64,000 bases of DNA. Origin: JACKAQ01 sp020634975 [NCBI: Calditrichia bacterium] (GTDB lineage Bacteria; Calditrichota; Calditrichia; RBG-13-44-9). A program made the translations under genes and the position numbers. The stretch is from NCBI GenBank assembly GCA_020634975.1, contig JACKAQ010000001.1:2480001-2544000 (forward strand), written 5' to 3'. Position 1 is the first letter of the stretch, and each line of letters begins with the position of its first letter. Shown here in pieces: positions 1-8,413 of the stretch. The notes under the pieces are model-generated. The model was given only the letters and a program-made list of their open reading frames with translations. It was not told the DNA's origin and did no database searches.

Positions 1-841
1 CTACAGCCAGAATTTCCATTTTGATGACGACGGCATTCCGCTGATTCCCACCTACATCGATGTTGAGGAGCGCAAGCTGATTTATTACCCGATTTCCATC
101 GGGCAGTTCGGCATCGCGATTTTCCACACCTGGCTGAAAACGCAGTCGGATTCGGATAAACAGCGGTTCATGAAAATTGTCGATTGGTTTTACGAGCACC
201 GCATTTCCGACGAGCGGTTGGGCGATTATTGGCTTACCGACGTGCCCAAACCGGAATACCGGGTGTTCGATCCGTGGCCGTCCGCGTTTGCCCAAAGTCG
301 CGGATTGACCATTTTGCTTCGCGGTTGGCAGCTCACCGGCGAGCAAAAATATCTGGATGCAGCAACCCGTGCGCTGAAAATTTTTCACATTCCCGCAGCC
401 GAAGGCGGTGTGACCACTTTCACCGAAAATGGCCCGATGTACGAAGAATATCCCGCACCGTTTTTAACCGCAGTGCTGGACGGCGCTATTTTTTCGCTGT
501 TCGGTATTTACGATTTTGTTCGTGCTGTGCCGGAAAATGCGGAAGCTAAACTGTTGTTTGAAAAGGGGATAGCCGGATTAAAAGGTAATTTGCCGCGATA
601 CGATCTGGGATTCTGGATTCGCTATAATTTGTGCGAGCAACCGTTTTATCCGGATGTCGATCCGGCGCATCTCATCTATTTTCGCATGATCATGACGCAA
701 TTGGATTTGCTGCACCGCATGTCCGGCGACGATTATTTTGCGACGCTCGCCGCCAACTGGCGCAAACGCGACAAATTGCACAATATTTTGCGCATGTACT
801 GGCTGAAATATCGCGCGTTGAAAAAACTGAATCGATTGTAA
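1..841 (+). CDS. D-glucuronyl C5-epimerase-like protein, C-terminal part (5' end outside window)
   Basis: The frame is open from the first complete codon at base 2, so the start lies to the left of the window. The translation matches the C-terminal domain of the D-glucuronyl C5-epimerase family, which converts glucuronate to iduronate units in polysaccharides. Visible hallmarks are YPISIGQFGIA near the left edge, W-x-S-A-F-A-Q-S-R-G-L, a GG followed by YEEYP, an (L/V)DGAIFSLFGIYD stretch, and the ending NLPRYDLGFWIRY. Many aromatic residues and an all-alpha toroid-like pattern fit that fold. A role in exopolysaccharide or capsule modification is inferred from family only, because the neighbours to the left are not visible. 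Substrate and direction of epimerisation cannot be told from this fragment. Confidence 0.8.
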   Translation, partial: YSQNFHFDDDGIPLIPTYIDVEERKLIYYPISIGQFGIAIFHTWLKTQSDSDKQRFMKIVDWFYEHRISDERLGDYWLTDVPKPEYRVFDPWPSAFAQSRGLTILLRGWQLTGEQKYLDAATRALKIFHIPAAEGGVTTFTENGPMYEEYPAPFLTAVLDGAIFSLFGIYDFVRAVPENAEAKLLFEKGIAGLKGNLPRYDLGFWIRYNLCEQPFYPDVDPAHLIYFRMIMTQLDLLHRMSGDDYFATLAANWRKRDKLHNILRMYWLKYRALKKLNRL

Positions 842-850
842 GTTGTAGTG

Positions 851-1939
851 TTACTTCAGTAAAATCATTTTGCGGGTGGCCGTAAATTTGGGCGTTTGCA
901 ATTGATAAAAATACACGCCGCCGGGCAGATATCCGGCATCCCAGGTGGTTTGGTGTGTACCTGCCGGCAGATTGCGAGAAAGCACTTCTGCTACTTTTTC
1001 CCCCAACAAATTGAACACGGACAGATTAACATTTGCCGCTTCCGGCAGCTCAAACCGAATGGTTGTGCCGGGATTAAACGGATTCGGGAAATTTTGCGCC
1101 AGAGCGAATTTTTGGGGAATGCCGCCGCTGTTTTCACCGGCAATCACGGAAATCGGCGCATGCAACGTTCGCACGCCGCTGAAATCTACATCCGCCAATC
1201 GATACCAGTAGGTTTCGCCGGAAGTCGCAGATGGGTCGGTAAATGCGTAATCATTTTGCACGTTGGTGGTTCCGGCGCCGCGCAAATCCGGGTTGTTTTC
1301 GTAGCTGCCGATCAACCGAAATCCGTCGTTTTGCTGTGCGGAGCGATAAATTTCGAATCCCAGATTCTGTATCTCGCTGGCAGTTGACCACAGCAGTTGC
1401 ACGCCGTCAGCGCTACCGCTGGCGGAAAAATTCATCAGCGAAACGGGCAGGGTGATGTCTTCGGTTACGGTCATTGAGATGGTTAAAATGGGTGTCGTTG
1501 TGTTGAAAGTGTAGCTGGCATTTGTTGTCATGTCCTGTAATGTTGCGCCGGCAAGTGTTTGGACTTCCATTGCGCCAAGGCTATCCGCTTTACTCATATT
1601 CCAGCTGAGTGTCATGTTGGATGCGGATGGATCGTGGATAAAATCCATCCGGTAAATGGTTTCGTCAGTTGAAATTAATCGAATGTCCGTCTGTAATTCA
1701 TCACCTGTAATTATCAACCGCGCATCAAAAGCTGGTGCGGGCGGCGGCGGCGGTTGTTTGATATCCAAACCGGAGTCGTATCCGGCGGTGCCGGCTGGGT
1801 TCATCCCGATAGTCAGCGTTGTGCTGTTCCCGAGGTTATCTGAAACGACGATATCAAAGGTAAATTGTTGGGCAAAAATCGGGTTGCTGCCAAAAATTAA
1901 TATTAAAAAAAGGATTGTATTTTTAATCGATAATTTCAT
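851..1939 (-). CDS. secreted protein with C-terminal Por-type (type 9) sorting domain
   Basis: A 362-aa protein with an N-terminal signal peptide (KNTILFLILIFGSNPIFAQ) and a C-terminal module of about 85 residues. The module contains NFPNPFNPGTTIRFELP, LSVFNLLGEKV, and a GGVYFYQL...KMILLK end. That is the classic sorting/anchoring module of FCB-group secreted proteins. The middle carries a proline run (QPPPPPAP, around residues 61-68), a cohesin-like beta-rich stretch and a fibronectin-like segment (LPVSLMNFSASG..GVQLLW). The start is supported by a GGAG sequence about 9 nt upstream. No enzymatic motif is visible; it is probably a surface or extracellular structural protein. It converges on the epimerase-like gene with only 9 nt between stops. 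No type 9 secretion genes are in the window, so the export route is inference. Confidence 0.8.
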   Translation of the reverse strand: MKLSIKNTILFLILIFGSNPIFAQQFTFDIVVSDNLGNSTTLTIGMNPAGTAGYDSGLDIKQPPPPPAPAFDARLIITGDELQTDIRLISTDETIYRMDFIHDPSASNMTLSWNMSKADSLGAMEVQTLAGATLQDMTTNASYTFNTTTPILTISMTVTEDITLPVSLMNFSASGSADGVQLLWSTASEIQNLGFEIYRSAQQNDGFRLIGSYENNPDLRGAGTTNVQNDYAFTDPSATSGETYWYRLADVDFSGVRTLHAPISVIAGENSGGIPQKFALAQNFPNPFNPGTTIRFELPEAANVNLSVFNLLGEKVAEVLSRNLPAGTHQTTWDAGYLPGGVYFYQLQTPKFTATRKMILLK

Positions 1940-2338
1940 TTTCGAAACTCCGTTATACCAATTTTGTCGTGCCTTAAAGGTAGTAAAAATAATTACTTCT
2001 AATAATCAAAATTGTGTTTTGTTGCTCATTTTTTATAAAAATTAGCGAAATGTTGTATCGCTTTTTTCATTTGGTAAACACAATTCTCTGTAGATTTTAT
2101 GATATAAATTAATACGATTTCAACATTTCAGGATTGCACAAATCACAACTTTTACATTCAAATCGTTGCGACTTTCGGCAGTTTTAATTATTCCAATTGC
2201 ATATTGTTTGCCGCTAAAAATGTATTAAATTTGGAGCTCAAATATTACAAAATTTGAATTTTTACGTAAACTGCACAATAAAAAAATATTTTGATTTATT
2301 TGATTCGAGTTGTTCAGATTTAACGAAAGGGAGTTGTA
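1940..2338. other. AT-rich divergent intergenic region (399 bp)
   Basis: It lies between two divergently transcribed genes and is markedly richer in A and T than its surroundings. It should hold the promoters for both. I could not pick a convincing promoter with correct spacing, and I see no RNA gene or repeat. The right end carries a clear ribosome-binding site (GAAAGGGAG) for the gene starting at 2339. Confidence 0.5.
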
Positions 2339-2611
2339 ATGCCAACGTATGATTACCAATGCCAGAATTGCGGGCATCGTTTCGAGTTGTTTCAACGAAT
2401 GAGTGACGATCCGGTTACCACTTGTCCGACATGCGAAGGTCCTGTTGAGCGGTTGATTACGGGCGGCACCGGATTGATTTTTAAGGGCTCGGGTTTTTAT
2501 ATCACGGATTACAAATCGAACGGTAACGGAAAATCTGCGGATAAAAAAGATACGGGCTCGAAAGGTGAATCCAAATCATCCGATTCATCTTCAACAAAAT
2601 CAACAGATTAG
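2339..2611 (+). CDS. FmdB-family zinc ribbon protein
   Basis: A 90-aa protein starting MPTYDYQCQNCGHRFE, the typical N-terminus of the FmdB/CxxC_CXXC_SSSS regulatory family. It has two cysteine pairs, C8/C11 and C29/C32, that should bind zinc. The last third (about residue 57 on) is a low-complexity tail of Lys, Ser, Asp, Thr and Gly, common in this family. The family is often annotated as regulatory because of FmdB of the formamidase operon, but its biochemical role is not established. A strong AAAGGGAG ribosome-binding site precedes the ATG. The isocitrate dehydrogenase gene follows 99 nt downstream on the same strand. Confidence 0.85.
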   Translation: MPTYDYQCQNCGHRFELFQRMSDDPVTTCPTCEGPVERLITGGTGLIFKGSGFYITDYKSNGNGKSADKKDTGSKGESKSSDSSSTKSTD

Positions 2612-2710
2612 CAAATCTGCCGGCAGCGGAAATCATCCTCCCGTTTCCGGCTCAACTGAACAGTTAGTTCATATAAACGGACCCATTTACTAATTTTGAG
2701 GAGAAGGTTC

Positions 2711-3952
2711 ATGTATAAGCACATCACAGTTCCGGAGTGGGGGCAAGCCATTACGTTTTCAAACGGCCAGTATAACGTGCCGGATAAACCGATTATTCCG
2801 TTCATCGAAGGCGACGGGATCGGCCCGGATATCTGGCGGGCATCGCAGCGCGTTTTCGACGCGTCTGTTGCCAAAGCGTATGGCGGAAAAAAACAAATTG
2901 CATGGTGTGAAATTTACGCCGGCGAAAAAGCGCAGGATTTATATAAAGAATGGCTTCCGGCAGAATCGCTGGATGCAATCCGCAAATATTACATCGCCAT
3001 CAAAGGTCCGTTGACAACGCCGGTTGGCGGCGGTTTCCGCAGCCTGAACGTTGCAATTCGCCAGATTTTGAATTTGTATGCCTGCATTCGTCCGGTAAAA
3101 TATTACAAAGGTGTGCCCAGCCCGGTACGTGAACCCGAAAAAATGGATGTCATTATTTTCCGCGAAAACACCGAAGACGTGTATTCCGGTATCGAATATC
3201 GTCAGGGAACCCCGGAAGCAAAAAAACTGATCGAATTTTTGACCAAAGAATTGGGCGCGACGATCCGCGAAGACTCCGGCATCGGTATCAAACCGATCAG
3301 CGTGACTGGCTCCAAACAGTTGGTGCGCAAAGCGATTGATTATTTGATTTCCCAAAATCGCCGCAACATCACGCTGATGCACAAAGGCAATATCATGAAA
3401 TTTACCGAAGGCTCGTTCAAAGATTGGGGCTACGAACTCGCCAAAGAAGAATATGCCGATAAGCTGATCAGCGAAGACGAACTGTGGGAAAAATTTGACG
3501 GAAAAGAGCCGGCCGGCAAAAAAGTGATCAAAGATCGCATTGCCGACAGCATGTTCCAGCAAATCCTCACCCGTACGGATGAATACGATATTATCGCAAC
3601 GCCGAACCTGAACGGCGATTACATCAGCGATGCCTGTGCCGCGCAAGTTGGCGGTTTGGGAATGGCGCCGGGCGCCAATATCGGCGACGAGCTGAGCGTT
3701 TTCGAAGCCACCCACGGCACCGCGCCGAAATATGCCGGACAGGACAAAGTGAACCCGGCATCCGTGATTCTCTCCGGTGTGCTCATGCTCCAATACATGG
3801 GCTGGAACGAAGCCGCAGCGTTAATCGAACAAGCCATCGAAAAATCCATCCTGCAAAAGCGGGTGACTTACGATCTGGCGCGTCAGATGGAAGGCAATGT
3901 AAAGTCGCTGAAAACCTCTGAATTTGCCGAAGCGATTGTGGATAACTTCTAA
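2711..3952 (+). CDS. icd: isocitrate dehydrogenase (NADP+)
   Basis: A 413-aa enzyme of the TCA cycle that oxidatively decarboxylates isocitrate to 2-oxoglutarate. Family motifs include [16 protein letters not shown] at the N-terminus, the phosphate-binding loop [15 protein letters not shown] (with the serine that AceK phosphorylates in E. coli), [24 protein letters not shown], and [20 protein letters not shown]. The coenzyme loop [15 protein letters not shown] has the KY pair that specifies NADP in the E. coli-type enzyme. I chose the ATG at 2711 because a GAGGAGAAGG site sits just upstream and the first residues ([11 protein letters not shown]) align with the family start; an in-frame ATG 15 nt earlier overlaps that site. 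No AceK or other TCA genes are next to it. Confidence 0.95.
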   Translation: MYKHITVPEWGQAITFSNGQYNVPDKPIIPFIEGDGIGPDIWRASQRVFDASVAKAYGGKKQIAWCEIYAGEKAQDLYKEWLPAESLDAIRKYYIAIKGPLTTPVGGGFRSLNVAIRQILNLYACIRPVKYYKGVPSPVREPEKMDVIIFRENTEDVYSGIEYRQGTPEAKKLIEFLTKELGATIREDSGIGIKPISVTGSKQLVRKAIDYLISQNRRNITLMHKGNIMKFTEGSFKDWGYELAKEEYADKLISEDELWEKFDGKEPAGKKVIKDRIADSMFQQILTRTDEYDIIATPNLNGDYISDACAAQVGGLGMAPGANIGDELSVFEATHGTAPKYAGQDKVNPASVILSGVLMLQYMGWNEAAALIEQAIEKSILQKRVTYDLARQMEGNVKSLKTSEFAEAIVDNF

Positions 3953-4049
3953 AAAATCAACGGCTTTTGAGAATGAAATCAAACAGGCGGAAGTGGAGGC
4001 TGTTAGTGGCACCCGGCTTCCGCCTTTGTTTTTGGAAATCTGGCGGGAA

Positions 4050-4826
4050 ATGAAAAAAACGCAATTCTCGGATAAAAAAGGACAGCCGACAGCGCCATAC
4101 AGTAAAATTGCGGCTGTTTACGATCAAATGATGTTGCATGTCAACTATCCGCGATGGGCGGAATTTATCGATGCGGTGTTGCGTCGGGAGAAGGTTGGCG
4201 AGTTTCCGTATTTGCTGGATATCGGCTGCGGCACCGGCCGTTTTTTGACGGAAATGCACAAACTTGGCTATCACGGCGATGGCTGCGATCCGTCCCGCGA
4301 AATGCTCAATCAGGCCAAAAACCGCTTGCCCGGCGCCGATTTTTTTCGCAGCAAGCTCCCGGATTTGCTGGAAGTTCCGGCTGATCACTATCCGGTGATG
4401 ACCTGTTTGTATGATTCTATCAATTATTTGATGGACGAAAAAACACTCGCACAGGCGCTGCGAACCGTTTACAACAAATTGCAAACACCCGGCGTTTTTA
4501 TTTTTGATGTTGTCAGCCGGTTGAATTGTTTGCATTATTTCCAAAACTATTCCGATAGCGAAGTGCTGGACGAAAAAACAGCCTACTATCGGGAAAGCTA
4601 TTTTGACGACGAAGAATCCATCCAGTACAATCAGGTGCGCATCCACACCGCGGAAGGAATTTTTGAAGAATCGCATCGCCAAAGAATCTACAGTTTCAAA
4701 ACAATTGAGCAGATTATCGATGACGAAACAGATTTTTTGATGGCGCATTGTTTCGACGAATTCAGTTTTCACAAAGCCGGGCGGCGAACCACCCGAGCCC
4801 ATTTTGTGCTGCGAAAACTGGACTGA
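4050..4826 (+). CDS. class I SAM-dependent methyltransferase
   Basis: About 258 aa. The SAM-binding motif I is clear (LLDIGCGTGRF, around residues 54-64), followed by a GCDPSREML motif II region and an FIFDVVS segment. The N-terminus APYSKIAAVYDQMM is the usual opening of small-molecule methyltransferases of the UbiE/YxaB-like superfamily. I start at the ATG at 4050, preceded by GGCGGGA. An upstream in-frame ATG at 3924 would overlap the end of icd and add residues without family similarity. The substrate is unknown. It sits 97 nt after icd and 24 nt before ftsE, so it may share a transcript with ftsEX. Confidence 0.75.
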   Translation: MKKTQFSDKKGQPTAPYSKIAAVYDQMMLHVNYPRWAEFIDAVLRREKVGEFPYLLDIGCGTGRFLTEMHKLGYHGDGCDPSREMLNQAKNRLPGADFFRSKLPDLLEVPADHYPVMTCLYDSINYLMDEKTLAQALRTVYNKLQTPGVFIFDVVSRLNCLHYFQNYSDSEVLDEKTAYYRESYFDDEESIQYNQVRIHTAEGIFEESHRQRIYSFKTIEQIIDDETDFLMAHCFDEFSFHKAGRRTTRAHFVLRKLD

Positions 4827-4850
4827 TCAGCAGAAAACCGGAAATACCCA

Positions 4851-5540
4851 ATGATCGAAATGTTTAACGTCACCATTCGCATCGGCAACCGGCCGATCAT
4901 CAACGATATCAGCCTGAGCATCGGCAAAGGCGAGTTTGTGTATGTGATTGGCAAAACCGGATCGGGGAAAACTACGCTATTGCGTTCGATATACATGGAT
5001 CAACTGCCGAACGCCGGAAATGTGCTGGTGGATCGCTTCAGTACCTCAAGCATTAAACGGCGGGAAATTCCGCTGCTGCGCCGCAAACTCGGTGTCATTT
5101 TTCAGGATTTCAAATTGCTCACCGATCGCAATGTGTTCGAAAATGTTGCATTTGCGCTGCGGGTGATCGGCGAACCTGCACGGGCAATTAAACCGCGCGT
5201 ACTCACCGTTTTAACACGGGTGGGATTGCATCACAAACGTTACCAAATGCCCAACCAGCTTTCCGGCGGCGAGCAACAGCGCGTTGCCATCGCCCGGGCG
5301 TTGGTGAACAAACCGTTTATTTTGCTGGCGGATGAACCGACCGGAAACCTCGATCCGCAGGTATCCAAAGAAATTCTGGAATTGCTGGAAACGATCAACA
5401 ACAGCGGCACGGCAATTTTGATGGCTACCCACAATTACGAACTGATTCGCCAATTTCCGCACCGCACAGTGGTGCTGGATAACGGGCGGGTGTATCGCGA
5501 AATTCCGCCATCGCAAATTCGTCAGGAAGGCAAAAATTAG
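4851..5540 (+). CDS. ftsE: cell division ATP-binding protein FtsE
   Basis: A 229-aa ABC ATPase with Walker A GKTGSGKTT (residues 34-42), a Q-loop in VIFQDFKLL, the signature LSGGEQQRVAIARAL, Walker B ILLADEPTGNLD and the switch histidine in MATHNY. Together with FtsX it forms an inner-membrane complex that, in other bacteria, couples ATP hydrolysis to activation of periplasmic peptidoglycan hydrolases at the septum. The FtsE call rather than a generic MacB-type ATPase rests on ftsX 18 nt downstream and on the short single-domain length. The start has only a weak ribosome-binding site (CCGGAAA). The hydrolase or activator that this complex would control is not in the window. Confidence 0.92.
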   Translation: MIEMFNVTIRIGNRPIINDISLSIGKGEFVYVIGKTGSGKTTLLRSIYMDQLPNAGNVLVDRFSTSSIKRREIPLLRRKLGVIFQDFKLLTDRNVFENVAFALRVIGEPARAIKPRVLTVLTRVGLHHKRYQMPNQLSGGEQQRVAIARALVNKPFILLADEPTGNLDPQVSKEILELLETINNSGTAILMATHNYELIRQFPHRTVVLDNGRVYREIPPSQIRQEGKN

Positions 5541-5558
5541 CCAAATGAGCATCGAACA

Positions 5559-6413
5559 ATGACCACATTTTTTTTGATAAAAGAAGGGTTTGCCGGATTC
5601 AAACGGGCGCCGCTGGCCGCGTCGATCACGATTGTGACGGTAGCGCTGGCGCTTACACTGGTTGGCGGTTTTGCGTTAGCCGTGCAAAATCTGGCGGATG
5701 AATTTGAGCGAACCTATCGCCAAATCCGGCTGGAAGCGTTTATCGACGCATCGCTGAATGACGCGCAGCGCAACGGATTGATTCAGCGAATAAAGGATGT
5801 CGCTGGCGTCGCCACTGTCGAATATGTGTCGCCGGAAGCTGCGCTGGCGTCGTATCGCAGCGAATTTGGCGGCGATCTGGTGGAAGTGCTCGGCGAAAAC
5901 CCGTTGCCGCCGTCGCTTAAAATTGAGCTGCAAAGCGGTTTTTCACAGCTTTCTGCAGTTGAAGCTATCGTTAAGCAAATCAACAACTTACCGGAAGTGG
6001 ACGATGTGGTTTTTGCCGAAAATGTGCTGCGGCTGCTCAATCGTTATTTTGATATCGGGCTAACCATCGCCATCATTTTGGGCGTTGTGATTATTTGCAT
6101 CGCGGTGGTGCTCATTTACAACACGATTCGCCTGACCATCCACTCGCGCAAAACGCTGGTGGAAATTATGCAACTGGTTGGCGCAACCCATTCGTTCATC
6201 AAAGCGCCGTTTATGATTGAGGGCATTTTGCAGGGGATTTTGGGCAGCCTGTTTGCCTGTGGCATTTTATTTTGGGTGGGCAGGTTTATCCGGGATCTGG
6301 TTTTTTCAAACCTGCATGTGCCGCTGTTGTATTTCGCAGGATTGATTATTTGCGGTGCGGTTTTGGGATTGCTGGGCAGCTATATTTCAGTTAGTAAATA
6401 CCTGAAAATTTGA
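5559..6413 (+). CDS. ftsX: cell division protein FtsX (permease-like)
   Basis: A 284-aa membrane protein with the FtsX architecture. It has a cytoplasmic N-terminus and one transmembrane helix (about residues 20-42). A periplasmic domain of about 130 residues follows, with the family's LEAFID..L and VEYVSPEAALASYRSEFG segments. Three C-terminal helices come last, at about residues 168-192, 218-240 and 252-275. It follows ftsE closely and should be its membrane partner. The SPEAALASYRSEFGG-like segment is conserved in the extracellular domain that contacts hydrolase regulators. The gene ends 28 nt before the CYTH gene. Confidence 0.9.
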   Translation: MTTFFLIKEGFAGFKRAPLAASITIVTVALALTLVGGFALAVQNLADEFERTYRQIRLEAFIDASLNDAQRNGLIQRIKDVAGVATVEYVSPEAALASYRSEFGGDLVEVLGENPLPPSLKIELQSGFSQLSAVEAIVKQINNLPEVDDVVFAENVLRLLNRYFDIGLTIAIILGVVIICIAVVLIYNTIRLTIHSRKTLVEIMQLVGATHSFIKAPFMIEGILQGILGSLFACGILFWVGRFIRDLVFSNLHVPLLYFAGLIICGAVLGLLGSYISVSKYLKI

Positions 6414-6441
6414 GATTTACAAAAATTCAAAAGGTTGGAAA

Positions 6442-6918
6442 ATGGCACAGGAAATCGAACGAAAATTTTTGGTGAACGGTACAGCGTGGCGGGATTTGGC
6501 GGAAGGCGTCGTGTATCGGCAGGGCTATCTGGCGGTGATGCCGGAGCGAACGGTTCGGGTGCGTATCGCCGGAAAAAAGGCATTTTTGACGATCAAAGGC
6601 AAAGCCAAAGGGCTAACGCGACCGGAATTTGAATACGAAATTCCCGTTGCGGATGCGCAGGAATTGCTGGACAATCTCTGCGAAAAACCGCTGATCGAGA
6701 AAACGCGCCGCAACATTGATTTTCGCGGCAACGTGTGGGAAGTGGATGAATTTTTTGGCGAAAACGCTGGATTGGTGATCGCCGAAGTTGAGCTGGAATC
6801 GGAAAATCAATCGTTTGAAAAGCCGGAATGGATCGCCCGCGAAGTTACCGGCGACAAACGGTATTACAACGCCAATCTCATCGCCAATCCTTTTCGCAAT
6901 TGGAAAAGCGATAAATAA
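6442..6918 (+). CDS. CYTH domain protein (triphosphate-processing, adenylate cyclase/thiamine triphosphatase fold)
   Basis: A 158-aa single CYTH domain. The signature E-x-E-x-K is present as E4-I-E6-R-K8 at the N-terminus. Basic and acidic strands that line the triphosphate tunnel follow: RVRIAGKKAFLTIKGK, EFEYEIP, IEKTRR, WEVDEFFG and VIAEVELESE. Bacterial stand-alone CYTH proteins of this length are usually inorganic triphosphatases or of unknown substrate; adenylate cyclase activity is less likely. It is preceded by AAAAGGTTGGAAA, an acceptable ribosome-binding site. It converges on the GH13 gene with only 9 nt between stop codons and no obvious terminator. Confidence 0.88.
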   Translation: MAQEIERKFLVNGTAWRDLAEGVVYRQGYLAVMPERTVRVRIAGKKAFLTIKGKAKGLTRPEFEYEIPVADAQELLDNLCEKPLIEKTRRNIDFRGNVWEVDEFFGENAGLVIAEVELESENQSFEKPEWIAREVTGDKRYYNANLIANPFRNWKSDK

Positions 6919-6927
6919 GCTACTGTT

Positions 6928-8397
6928 TTATCTGGAATTAACCAAAATAATTGCAGACCTGCCGGGAATATGTAAATCCTTAATTTCGCCATCGCTGACG
7001 CGGCAATCCGTTGGTTCGCCCCAAACGCTGTGGAATGCTTTGCCGTTTTCGGCAATTTCACTTGCCGGAATGGTCACCTTTTTTGTGCGGCTGCCCGCGT
7101 TAAAAACGGCAAATATTTGTTGGTAATCGCCCTGTTTTCTGCCGAACGCAACCACGTTTTTTTGCGCAAACAGCGAGTGGTAGCTGCCGGTTCGCAACGC
7201 CACATGTTCTTTGCGCAAGCGGATCGCACCCTGATAAAATTCCCGCAAATAATTGTCCCATTTTTCCGGCTCATCCCACGGAAAAGCGCCCCGGCAATGC
7301 GGATCGTCCGCGCCGCTCATGCCAATTTCCGTGCCGTAATAAATGCAGGGCGCGCCGGGCATGCACATCAAAAATAGCGTTGCCAATCGCAGCGAATCCA
7401 GATCTTCATTCACCAGCCACAGCGCCCGGGGCGTATCGTGACTGTCGAACATGTTCATTTGCGCGGTGTTGATTTCCCAATCGTAAGCGCCGTAAATGTT
7501 GTCGATGCGTTCGGCGAATTTCTCTGCGGTCAGCGAATGCAGCGAAAAATCTTCATTTTTTGCAAATTTCCGGAGATGCTTCGCGCCGAAAAAATTGATC
7601 GCAGCAATCCCCACCGGATAATTCATCACCGCATCAAACCGGTCGCCGCGCAACCAGGATTGCGCCAAATGCCAAATTTCGCCAACGATGTATGCATCGG
7701 GATTGGCATGTTTCACCACCCGCCGGAAATCCTGCCAGAAAAATGCATCGTCGATTTCCTCCGGCACATCCAGCCGCCAGCCGTCGATGCCAAATTCCAC
7801 CCAAAATTTCGCGACATCCAAAAGGTATTTTCGCACACCGGGATTTTGAATATTGAATTTGGGCAGCGCCGGTAAATCCCACCAGGCTGCGTAATTTGGC
7901 GGGTTATCTGCGTCGCTGCTGTAGGGGCGCAACGGCCAGTTGTAAATATGAAACCAGTCCAGATACGGCGAATTGCCGCCCGTTTCCAAAATGTGGTGAA
8001 ACGCCCAAAATCCCCGGCTGGCGTGATTGAAAACGCCATCCAGCACCACGCGCATTTTCCGGCGATGCGCGGCATCGAGCAATTCGCGGAGCGCCGCGTT
8101 GCCGCCGAGCAGCGGATCGACCTGCATGTAATCAAACGTGTGATAACGGTGGTTGCTCGCCGATGAAAAAATCGGGTTGAGATAAATGGCGTTGATGCCC
8201 AAATCCTGCAGATAATCCAGTTTGTCCACAACGCCCAGCAAATCGCCACCCTGAAAGCCCTGTTCCTCCGGCGGTGATCCCCACGGTTTAAACTGAATGC
8301 CCGGCGGATGCTGCAACCGGGAACTCCGCGCAAAACGATCCGGGTAAATTTGATAAAAAACAGCGTGTTTGACCCATTCCGGTGTATGAATTTGCAA
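6928..8397 (-). CDS. glycoside hydrolase family 13 (neopullulanase/cyclomaltodextrinase-like alpha-glucan hydrolase)
   Basis: About 489 aa, a GH13 (beta/alpha)8 enzyme. The four conserved regions are visible. Region I is DGVFNH, region II GWRLDVPEE with the nucleophile Asp, region III VGEIW with the acid/base Glu, and region IV FDSHD with the transition-state stabiliser. The N-terminus AVFYQIYPDRF and GGDLLGVVDKLDYL..GINAIYLNPIF fit the neopullulanase/maltogenic amylase group, but it lacks the extra N-terminal carbohydrate-binding domain. No signal peptide is seen, so it is probably cytoplasmic. The start is TTG at 8397: an AGGAGA site (8409-8404) sits 7 nt upstream and family similarity begins there. 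An in-frame ATG at 8520 would overlap cinA by more than 100 nt. The gene follows cinA by 16 nt. Confidence 0.88.
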   Translation of the reverse strand: MQIHTPEWVKHAVFYQIYPDRFARSSRLQHPPGIQFKPWGSPPEEQGFQGGDLLGVVDKLDYLQDLGINAIYLNPIFSSASNHRYHTFDYMQVDPLLGGNAALRELLDAAHRRKMRVVLDGVFNHASRGFWAFHHILETGGNSPYLDWFHIYNWPLRPYSSDADNPPNYAAWWDLPALPKFNIQNPGVRKYLLDVAKFWVEFGIDGWRLDVPEEIDDAFFWQDFRRVVKHANPDAYIVGEIWHLAQSWLRGDRFDAVMNYPVGIAAINFFGAKHLRKFAKNEDFSLHSLTAEKFAERIDNIYGAYDWEINTAQMNMFDSHDTPRALWLVNEDLDSLRLATLFLMCMPGAPCIYYGTEIGMSGADDPHCRGAFPWDEPEKWDNYLREFYQGAIRLRKEHVALRTGSYHSLFAQKNVVAFGRKQGDYQQIFAVFNAGSRTKKVTIPASEIAENGKAFHSVWGEPTDCRVSDGEIKDLHIPGRSAIILVNSR

Positions 8398-8413
8398 TTG
8401 TTTTCTCCTAAAA

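Noticed and set aside
3924-4049. Extension of the methyltransferase to ATG 3924
   Set aside because: It overlaps the end of icd and adds residues with no family similarity; ATG 4050 fits better.
6442-6918. Adenylate cyclase
   Set aside because: A stand-alone bacterial CYTH domain of this length is more often a triphosphatase; cyclase activity cannot be claimed from the fold alone.
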